Position numbers and translations under genes: made by a program. A stretch of 64,000 bases of DNA from Streptomyces zingiberis (GTDB lineage: Bacteria; Actinomycetota; Actinomycetes; Streptomycetales; Streptomycetaceae). This document shows positions 57,953-64,000 of this stretch, piece by piece (within the stretch, counting starts at the first letter, position 1; every line of letters begins with the position of its first letter). The notes under the pieces are model-generated. The model saw nothing but the letters and a program-made list of their open reading frames with translations. It was not told where the DNA came from and searched no databases. The stretch spans positions 248,001-312,000 of the forward strand of contig NZ_JAATEN010000006.1 of the NCBI RefSeq assembly GCF_012034935.1. Reading direction: 5' to 3'.

Positions 57953-59050
57953 TCAGGAGCGCAGCCGCTCCACCGCCGCCGCGACCCGCTCGTCCGTCGC
58001 CGTCAGCGCCACCCTGACGAAGCGTTCGCCCGCGGGGCCGTAGAAGTCGCCCGGTGCCACCAGGATGCCCAGCCCGGCGAGGTACGCCACGGTGTCCCAG
58101 CAGGGCTCGTCGCGGGTGGCCCAGAGGTAGAGGCTCGCCTCGCTGTGCTCGATGCGGAAGCCCGCGCCGGTCAGCGCGGTCCGCAGCGCGGAGCGCCGGG
58201 CCTGGTAGCGGGCGCGCTGCCCGGCGACGTGCGCGTCGTCGCCGAGCGCGGCGACGGTGGCGGCCTGGACGGGGGCGGGCACCATCATCCCGCCGTGCTT
58301 GCGGATCGCCAGCAGTTCGCCGAGGACGGCCGCGTCCCCGGCGGCGAAGGCCGCGCGGTAACCGGCGAGGTTGGAGCGCTTGGAGAGGGAGTGGACGGCG
58401 ACGACGCCCTCGAAGCTCCCCCCGCAGATGTCCGGGTGGAGCACCGAGACCGGGTCCGCCTCCCAGCCCAGCTCCAGGTAGCACTCGTCGCTGACGACCA
58501 GCACCCCGTGCTCCCGGGCCCAGGCGACGGTCGCGCGCAGCTCGGCCGGGGAGAGCACTCGCCCGGTGGGGTTCGAGGGGGAGTTGAGCCACAGCAGCCG
58601 CAGGCCCGCGGGGTCCAGGGCGGTCGGCTCGTCGTAGACGACGGGCTCCGCGCCCGCGAGCCGCGCCCCGACCTCGTAGGTGGGGTAGGCCAGGCGCGGG
58701 AACGCCACCCGGTCGCCGGGGCCCAGACCGAGCTGCGTGGGCAGCCAGGCGACCAGTTCCTTGGAGCCGACGACGGGCAGCACGTGGCGGTGTTCCACGC
58801 CCCGGGCGCCGAGCCGCCGTTCCACCCAGCCGGCGATCGCCTCACGCAGCGCCGGGGTGCCCCACACGGTGGGGTAGCCGGGGCTGTCCGCGGCGGCGGT
58901 GAGGGCGGCGCGGATCACCTCCGGGACCGGGTCCACGGGGGTGCCGACCGACAGGTCCACCAGGCCACCGGGGTGCGCGCCGGCGGACGCGCGGTACGGG
59001 TCGAGCCGGTCCCACGGGAAGACGGGAAGCCGGTCGGAGACTCCGGGCAC
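57953..59050 (-). CDS. dapC: Succinyldiaminopimelate transaminase DapC
   Basis: A 365-residue PLP-dependent class I/II aminotransferase for the DapC step of lysine/DAP synthesis. Motifs: GYPTVWGTPALREAIAGWVE, LLWLNSPSNPTGRVLSPAEL, VLVVSDECYLELGWEADPVS and the PLP-lysine region VVAVHSLSKRSNLAGYRAAF (Schiff-base Lys in SLSKRSN). GTG 59050 begins the short DapC N terminus VPGVSDRLPVFPWDRLDPYR. It follows ferredoxin on the same strand, as Rv1178-Rv1177 in mycobacteria, and shares a pathway with dapE 2.4 kb away. Confidence 0.93.
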   Translation of the reverse strand: MPGVSDRLPVFPWDRLDPYRASAGAHPGGLVDLSVGTPVDPVPEVIRAALTAAADSPGYPTVWGTPALREAIAGWVERRLGARGVEHRHVLPVVGSKELVAWLPTQLGLGPGDRVAFPRLAYPTYEVGARLAGAEPVVYDEPTALDPAGLRLLWLNSPSNPTGRVLSPAELRATVAWAREHGVLVVSDECYLELGWEADPVSVLHPDICGGSFEGVVAVHSLSKRSNLAGYRAAFAAGDAAVLGELLAIRKHGGMMVPAPVQAATVAALGDDAHVAGQRARYQARRSALRTALTGAGFRIEHSEASLYLWATRDEPCWDTVAYLAGLGILVAPGDFYGPAGERFVRVALTATDERVAAAVERLRS

Positions 59051-59366
59051 GTGCTGCTCACTTCTCTCGGGGCGTCCCGGGCCGCGCGGTCCGGGACCAC
59101 GGGGGTTCCGCAGGCCGCGGCGTCCGGGGCGCGGGGGCGCGGGGCGACGGGGAGGCCGCCGCGTGGCGGGGCGGCGGACGGGGCGCGGGACGGGACGGCC
59201 GGGCGCGGGACGGTTCGCGGTCCGGTCCGGTCCGGTCCGGTCCGGTCGGATCCGGTCCGGTCCCGCGCGGTTCACGGCCGGGTGCGCGCTCGCGCGGTGC
59301 GGAAAGACCGCGGTCCCGCACGGCCGCTGCCGTACGGGACCCGGGTGGTGCCGGCCGGCTCGCGGC
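59051..59366. other. fdxA-dapC intergenic region with pentanucleotide repeat
   Basis: No gene is seen in these 316 bp. At 59221-59260 the pentamer TCCGG is repeated seven times with one deviating unit (TCGGA). Confidence 0.6.
59221..59260. repeat. Pentanucleotide repeat TCCGG x7
   Basis: Five pure copies of TCCGG, one TCGGA and two more TCCGG, upstream of dapC. Confidence 0.9.
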
Positions 59367-59687
59367 TTACTGGTTCTGCGGCGGCAGCGCGGCGATGAAC
59401 GGGTGGTCCCGCTCGATCAGGCCCAGCTTGGAGGCGCCGCCGGGCGAGCCCAGCTCGTCGAAGAACTCGACGTTCGCCTTGTAGTAGTCCTTCCACTCCT
59501 CCGGGGTGTCGTCCTCGTAGAAGATCGCCTCGACCGGGCAGACCGGTTCGCACGCCCCGCAGTCCACGCACTCGTCGGGGTGGATGTACAGGGAGCGGGC
59601 ACCCTCGTAGATGCAGTCGACGGGGCACTCCTCGATGCACGCCTTGTCCTTGACGTCGACACAAGGCTGCGCGATGACGTAGGTCAC
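59367..59687 (-). CDS. fdxA: Ferredoxin (7Fe type)
   Basis: A 106-residue bacterial ferredoxin. The first cluster region VDVKDKACIEECPVDCIYEG lacks one ligand of a 4Fe-4S set and forms the 3Fe-4S site. The second, DECVDCGACEPVCPVEAIFY, is a full CxxCxxCxxxCP motif. The long C-terminal part (DDTPEEWKDYYKANVEFFDE) is typical of actinobacterial FdxA/FdxC. GTG 59687 has GAGGAACG upstream. It sits upstream of dapC in the same direction. Electron carrier; the partner enzyme is unknown. Confidence 0.95.
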   Translation of the reverse strand: MTYVIAQPCVDVKDKACIEECPVDCIYEGARSLYIHPDECVDCGACEPVCPVEAIFYEDDTPEEWKDYYKANVEFFDELGSPGGASKLGLIERDHPFIAALPPQNQ

Positions 59688-59776
59688 GCTGTCGTTCCTC
59701 CTCGGTAGGGCGGGCGGAGCGGTTGTCGTCTCCGCCGCAGGGCGCGCGGGAGCGCGGCGTCGTCGATGCCCGCATC

Positions 59777-59782
59777 TAGTAT
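59777..59782 (+). promoter_or_regulatory. -10 hexamer TAGTAT of the GNAT gene
   Basis: TAGTAT lies 44 nt before GTG 59827, with AGGAGG between them as ribosome site. Confidence 0.5.
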
Positions 59783-59826
59783 CTCCGTTCCGGGGCACCA
59801 GTCGAACAGGAGGGGCGATCTCAGCT

Positions 59827-61035
59827 GTGGATTTCACCACCGGCGGACGGCTGGCGGTCCGGATCACCGCCGCCGACGTGGGCAGAAGAGTGTCGGTACG
59901 GCGCGTGAGCGAGCCGGGGACGCCGGGCGCGCGCTTCACCGACGCCGTCGGCGTGCTCACATCCTGGGACGACGGTGTGCTCTGTCTCACACGGCGCGGC
60001 GGCGAGATCGTCCGCATCCCGGAATCGTCGCTGGCCGCGGCGAAGGTGGTGCCCGCCGCCCCGGCGCGGCGCCGTGGCCCGGCCGCGCCGGCCGCGGAGC
60101 TGAGCCGGGTCTCGGCGCGGGCCTGGCCGCCGGCCGAGAGCGAACCGCTGGGCGCCTGGACGCTGCGGGCCGCGGGCGGGTTCACCCGGCGCGCCAACTC
60201 CGTGCTCGCGGTGGGTGATCCGGGGATCCCGCCGGAGGAGGCGCTGGACCGGGCGGTCCGCTGGTACGGCGCACGGGGCCTGCCCGCGTACGTGCAGGTC
60301 ACCACGGGTGGTTCGGACACCGACGAGTGGCTGGCCGCCCTGCTGGCCGAGCGCGGCTGGGTCCGCGAGGTCTCGGCGGAGGTGCGGATCGCGGCACTGG
60401 CCCCGGTCGCCGACGCCCTCGCGGAGGCCGGGGCGGCAGGTGAGGCCGGTACGGCCGGGGAGGTACACCTCTCCCGCGCCCCGGACGAGGGCTGGCTGGC
60501 CCGCTACGGGCGCTCGGCCGGCAGCGGTGACGGGCCGCGGCGGGTGCTGGAGGGCGGTCCGTCGGTCTGGTTCGCCGCCGTGCCGGAGACCGGGCACCGC
60601 GAGCATCCCCGGCTCACCGGGGCCCCTGAGAACACCGGGGACACCGGAGACGGGACGGACGGCGGCGGGAACCGGCCCGAAGGCGCCACCGGCCGGGGGG
60701 CCGGCGGGCAGGCCACGCCGCCCCCGGCCACCGGGATGCCCGCGGCCGTCGGCCGCTGCGTGGTGGACGGCCGCTGGGCGGGTTTCTCCGCCGTGGAGAC
60801 GGCGCCGGAGCTGCGCCGGCGCGGCCTGGCGTCCCGGGTGATGGCCGCGCTGGCGGACCGCGCCCTGGCGGAGGGCGCCTCCGCCGCGTATCTCCAGGTG
60901 GAAACGGACAACGAGGCCGCGCGCGCCCTGTACGGCCGGCTCGGCTTCACCGTGCACCATCGTTACCACCACTGGCGGGCCCCGGGAGCCGACGGCCACG
61001 GGACGGGCACCGGGCGGCCGCCGGAGGGCCCCTGA
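59827..61035 (+). CDS. GNAT family N-acetyltransferase with N-terminal Sm/SH3-like domain
   Basis: A 402-residue two-part protein. The N-terminal beta-barrel-like domain (AVRITAADVGRRVSVRRVSE, TDAVGVLTSWDDGVLCLTRR) precedes an acetyltransferase. The C-terminal GNAT core shows WAGFSAVETAPELRRRGLAS (acetyl-CoA site RRRGLA) and AAYLQVETDNEAARALYGRL, GFTVHHRYHHW. A Gly/Thr-rich linker (~GNRPEGATGRGAGGQATPPP) separates two halves of the catalytic region. GTG 59827 follows AGGAGG at 12 nt. Substrate unknown. Confidence 0.84.
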   Translation: MDFTTGGRLAVRITAADVGRRVSVRRVSEPGTPGARFTDAVGVLTSWDDGVLCLTRRGGEIVRIPESSLAAAKVVPAAPARRRGPAAPAAELSRVSARAWPPAESEPLGAWTLRAAGGFTRRANSVLAVGDPGIPPEEALDRAVRWYGARGLPAYVQVTTGGSDTDEWLAALLAERGWVREVSAEVRIAALAPVADALAEAGAAGEAGTAGEVHLSRAPDEGWLARYGRSAGSGDGPRRVLEGGPSVWFAAVPETGHREHPRLTGAPENTGDTGDGTDGGGNRPEGATGRGAGGQATPPPATGMPAAVGRCVVDGRWAGFSAVETAPELRRRGLASRVMAALADRALAEGASAAYLQVETDNEAARALYGRLGFTVHHRYHHWRAPGADGHGTGTGRPPEGP

Positions 61036-61126
61036 TCCGGCGGGGGCGGGATCGGCGCAGGAACGGGCCGGGCCGGGGCGGTCCCGGAGCGGGCGGAACG
61101 AGCAGCGGAACGGGTGGCAGCAGCAC

Positions 61127-62023
61127 ATGCCGGACACACCGGACACCGATCACGTCCCGGGCCCGGAGGACCGCGCCGCCCTCCGGCGGCGGTTCGCCGA
61201 GGAGGCCCGCTCCGGCCGTCCCGACCTCGCCCTGCTCTGCCTGCTGATCGCCGCCGAGGCCGATCCGTCGCTGGCCGAGCACGGCATGGACGCCACGCAG
61301 ATCGAGCTCGACCGGCTCGCCGGGGAGCTGCCGTACGCCCCGGGCGGCGGAGCGCGCGGCTGGGCCCGCGCCGTGGCGGCGCTGCTCGGCGAGCGGTACG
61401 GGTTCGGTGGCTCGAACGAGGACTTCCGGCGGCTGGAGTCCTCACTCCTGCCCGAGGTGGTGCGGCGCCGGCGCGGTCTGCCGATCCTGCTGTCGGTGGC
61501 CTGGATGGAGGTGGCGCGGCGGGCCGGGGCACCGGTGTTCGGGGTGGCGCTGCCGGGCCGCTTCCTGGTCGGCTTCGGCCCGCCGGGGACCGCGGCCGGG
61601 GAGGGGACGGCGGCCGGGGAGCCCGTACTGGTCGACCCGTTCGCGGGCGGCCGGGAGCTGAGCGGGGCGGACGCGCGTGCGCTGGTGTTCTCGGTCACCG
61701 GCGAAGGGCTCACCCCCGCGATGCTCGCGCCGGCGGCGACCCTCGACATCGTGGGGCGCGTCCTGGGCAACATCCGGGCCTGGGCGGCCGCCCGCCCCGA
61801 ACACGCCGACGTGCGGCTGTGGGCGGTGGAGCTGTCCCTGCTGCTGCCCAGCCACCCGGCGCGGCTGCGTCAGGAACGCGGCGGACTGCTGGTGGCGTGC
61901 GGGGACTTCCTGTCCGGCGCGGCCGAGCTGGAGACCTACGCGGAGGTCGCGGAGGCGGTGGACCCGGAAGCGGCGCGGGAGGCCCGCCGCCAGGCCCGGG
62001 CCGCGCGCGCCCGCCTCAACTGA
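61127..62023 (+). CDS. SirB1/transglutaminase-like domain protein
   Basis: A 298-residue protein of the SirB1 family: LLCLLIAAEADPSLAEHGMD, then LLGERYGFGGSNEDFRRLES, SLLPEVVRRRRGLPILLSVA, WMEVARRAGAPVFGVALPGR and FLVGFGPPGT. The catalytic Cys of transglutaminases is not seen at the expected place (RRRGLPI), as in other SirB1 proteins, so it is likely a binding rather than an enzymatic domain. The C terminus is a TPR-like helical repeat (EHADVRLWAVELSLLLPSHP). ATG 61127. Function unknown. Confidence 0.85.
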   Translation: MPDTPDTDHVPGPEDRAALRRRFAEEARSGRPDLALLCLLIAAEADPSLAEHGMDATQIELDRLAGELPYAPGGGARGWARAVAALLGERYGFGGSNEDFRRLESSLLPEVVRRRRGLPILLSVAWMEVARRAGAPVFGVALPGRFLVGFGPPGTAAGEGTAAGEPVLVDPFAGGRELSGADARALVFSVTGEGLTPAMLAPAATLDIVGRVLGNIRAWAAARPEHADVRLWAVELSLLLPSHPARLRQERGGLLVACGDFLSGAAELETYAEVAEAVDPEAAREARRQARAARARLN

Positions 62024-62206
62024 GCGCTGCCGCGGACCACGCGCGGACCGCCCGCGGACCGGAGGCCCGGTGGCCCCGCGCCGCGGCGCCCCGGGAGGAT
62101 CCCGGAGATCCGAGGAGGACGGCGGGCGCCGCGCACCCCGGAGGGTCCGCCCGGCCCGGGCGCGGACCCCGCACACCGGGCCGGACGGACCCCGGGGAGC
62201 GGCCGG

Positions 62207-64000
62207 TCACTCCGGGGCGGTCTCGATGGTGACGACCCGTCCGGCGGGGTCCGTGGAGCGCAGCGCCTCGCGGAGCGCTCCGGCCACGTCCTCCGGGCTG
62301 ACCGGGGTCTTCGAGCCGTTGCCGCGTTCGACGAGCACCCCGTCGAAGACCCCGCCGTAGAGCGACTTGAGGACCTTCAGGTCGTAGGTGTCCACCAGCT
62401 TGCCGCCCACGGGCTTCATGGACAGGAACTTCGGCAGGGAGTTCTCCGGGCTGAAGGCGATGGTGTGCTCGGCGTCGGTCCGCACCGTGACGAGACCGGA
62501 CATCGCGGGCCGGGCGAACTCCTTCATCGCCTTGTCGATCTCCGCCTCGCTGACCGCCGGCTGCCGCACCGAACTGGGCAGCTTCACCTCCGTGTCGGCG
62601 CCCGTCTCGGCGCGGGTCCGGTAGGCGCCGGAGAGCGCGGTGACGGACTTGTCGACGTCGAGGGCGCGGTGCGGCTTGCCGGGGACGGGGACGGCCTTGC
62701 CGTTCTCGAAGCGGATCGTGCCGTCCTGGGCGGCGCCCTCCTCGCCGGCGAGCGACTCCAGGGCGGCCCGCAGCTTCTCCTGGTCGGCCGTGATCTCGGC
62801 CTCGGCGGCGCGGGTGCCGCCGACAAGCGAACCGATCACGGTGACCGGGTTGTAGTCGCGCCCGGCGGCCTGCCGGACACTGGCCTCGGTGTCCACGTCC
62901 AGCCCCAGCACCGACGGCTTGAGCTGCTGCTTCTCCCCCGCCACGGCGACCGTCAGCGGCTGGTCGACCCGGTTGCCCAGCGCCTGGTCGAGCCGGCTCA
63001 CGGCCTCCTCGCGGGAGGTGCCGCCGACGTCGACGCCGAGGATGGTGGTGCCCTTCGGTACCTCCGCGTGGTCCAGGAGCAGCCCGGCGGCGTAGGCCGT
63101 ACCGGTGGCGACCACCAGGGCGACGGCGGTGAGCACCAGCTTGGACCGGCCCTTCTTCCGCGCGGGCGGGGCCGGTTCGGCGGCGGGCGGCTCCGGCGGA
63201 CGCGGGGCGTCCGTGCCGCTGCCGCCGTCGGCCGCCGCGTGGCCGTCGGGGTCCGTGGGGAACGCCGGGAACGCCGGACCCGCGGCGGCCGGGGCCGGGT
63301 GGCCCCCGCTGACCAGCGTGTCGCTGGAGATCCGCTCCTCGTGCCCGCCGTACGGGGCGTCGTCGATCAGACCGCGCCCGAAGTCCATGGTGGGCTGGTC
63401 CTGCTCCGCGCCGGGCGGGGCGGTGTGCGAGGGGAAGCCGGAGTCGCGGCCGGGGCCGCCCGGCGTGCCGGGGCCGTGCTGCTGCCGGAAACCGGGCGGC
63501 AGCGGCATGTCGCCCTCCGCCGGGCCGGTGGTGGGGCCGTCGGGGCCGGGGATCCGGGTGCCGTAGGCCGGGGTGTGCGCCGGGCCGTGCGCCGCGTCCG
63601 GGCCGGGCCGGGGCGCTCCGCCGGGACGCCGGGCACCGGGGACGGAACCGGGGTCCGCGCCGCCGGGCACGCCGCCGCGCGCGCCACCGCCCTGCGGGGC
63701 GGCGGGGCCGCCGGGGATCGGCGTGCCGCCGGACGGCGTCGGGGTCTTCTTGGGCGCGAACCAGTCGCTCGTCCGGTCGCCACCGCCGCGGCCGCCCGTG
63801 GCCGGGGCCTTCCCCGGCTCTTCCCGGCCGCGGTCCGCGGCGGCGCCGGCGGCCTGCCCGTCACCCGCGCGGCCCGGGCCGGGGTCGCCGGGGGTGACCG
63901 CGGAGGAGCGGTCCTCCACGGGCGTGCGCATGACGACCGGGGGGATCGGCCGGGACCCGGGGATGTTGATTCTGATCCGGGTCGTCAGCGTGGTTTCGGT
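62207..64000 (-). CDS. VanW/PG-binding-4 domain membrane protein, 5' end probably at or beyond the window edge
   Basis: Membrane-anchored cell-wall protein. A ~285-residue low-complexity cytoplasmic part (Gly/Pro/Ala) with the motif SDWFAPKK is followed by a membrane helix (SKLVLTAVALVVATGTAYAA). The outer domain repeats a peptidoglycan-binding-4 pattern (ILGVDVGGTSREEAVSRLDQ, then IGSLVGGTRAAEAEITADQE) and has no transpeptidase Cys. ATG 63931 could begin a 574-residue protein. The frame stays open to 64000, however, and reads TETTLTTRIRINIPGSRPIP, then PVV just before it, which resembles a real conserved N terminus, so the start is probably GTG/ATG just outside. Role in wall assembly is inferred. 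Confidence 0.78.
   Translation of the reverse strand, partial: TETTLTTRIRINIPGSRPIPPVVMRTPVEDRSSAVTPGDPGPGRAGDGQAAGAAADRGREEPGKAPATGGRGGGDRTSDWFAPKKTPTPSGGTPIPGGPAAPQGGGARGGVPGGADPGSVPGARRPGGAPRPGPDAAHGPAHTPAYGTRIPGPDGPTTGPAEGDMPLPPGFRQQHGPGTPGGPGRDSGFPSHTAPPGAEQDQPTMDFGRGLIDDAPYGGHEERISSDTLVSGGHPAPAAAGPAFPAFPTDPDGHAAADGGSGTDAPRPPEPPAAEPAPPARKKGRSKLVLTAVALVVATGTAYAAGLLLDHAEVPKGTTILGVDVGGTSREEAVSRLDQALGNRVDQPLTVAVAGEKQQLKPSVLGLDVDTEASVRQAAGRDYNPVTVIGSLVGGTRAAEAEITADQEKLRAALESLAGEEGAAQDGTIRFENGKAVPVPGKPHRALDVDKSVTALSGAYRTRAETGADTEVKLPSSVRQPAVSEAEIDKAMKEFARPAMSGLVTVRTDAEHTIAFSPENSLPKFLSMKPVGGKLVDTYDLKVLKSLYGGVFDGVLVERGNGSKTPVSPEDVAGALREALRSTDPAGRVVTIETAPE

Overview
The window is chromosomal DNA of a very GC-rich actinomycete, almost certainly Streptomyces or a close relative. 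The codon third positions are overwhelmingly G or C, GTG starts are frequent, and the encoded set includes typical Streptomyces proteins (a DUF3152 protein beginning MGRHSRRG, DUF3107, DUF3117, DUF6758, MoeZ, TatB, SigE/HtrA). No rRNA, tRNA, CRISPR array, prophage or insertion sequence was recognised. Both edges cut a gene: nudC on the left and a VanW-like membrane protein on the right.

Layout. 1-10.5 kb (minus strand) is a DNA-repair block: an alkyltransferase-like protein, the paired helicase-nucleases AdnA and AdnB, and NudC. 10.6-15.3 kb carries a large LPG-synthase-type membrane protein fused to a kinase-like domain, and a lipoprotein peptidase. 15.5-18.6 kb (minus) holds MoeZ, a spherulin-4-like protein and a sugar-nucleotide epimerase. 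After a gene-poor 1.4 kb comes a DUF3152 metalloprotease plus hydrolase pair, then a small acidic protein, a TetR regulator, DUF3107, a small membrane protein, a ferritin-like protein and the RNA helicase RhlE (20-28.8 kb). 29-32.3 kb looks accessory: a hydrolase, a 50-residue ORF and an HELMH metalloprotease in less GC-rich DNA. 32.3-35.7 kb has MarC, a PHP phosphoesterase, DUF6758 and a suppressor-of-fused-type protein. 36-42.6 kb is a magnesium-related stretch (CorA, a soluble MgtE/CBS protein, a DUF1003 membrane protein) ending in the Fe-S ATPase Mrp. 43-48.5 kb is the envelope-stress module SigE, zinc anti-sigma factor, HtrA and TatB. 48.5-64 kb holds an O-methyltransferase, DUF3117, enoyl-CoA hydratase, Tag glycosylase, a DivIVA-like protein, a FolP2-type protein, a LOG-family protein, DapE, DapC, ferredoxin, a GNAT protein, a SirB1-like protein and a VanW-like protein. 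From memory, two parts of this order (NudC to RhlE; CorA to ferredoxin) match conserved gene neighbourhoods of Mycobacterium tuberculosis (around Rv3199c-Rv3211 and Rv1177-Rv1239c).

Three non-standard signals run through the window. (1) At least ten genes have a TANNNT -10 hexamer ending exactly 6-7 nt before the start codon, the arrangement of leaderless transcripts. (2) Short tandem repeats are unusually abundant. Inside genes the units are multiples of 3 (6, 9, 15, 30 bp, giving collagen-like or acidic linkers), whereas outside genes they are 5, 10, 13, 14 or 21 bp. Four sets sit across stop codons, and one 10-bp array fills the 5' leader of the MgtE-like gene. (3) Two well-conserved genes, rhlE and the O-methyltransferase, seem to start at CTG and ATT. 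Function calls rest on motifs read by eye; no database search was run.
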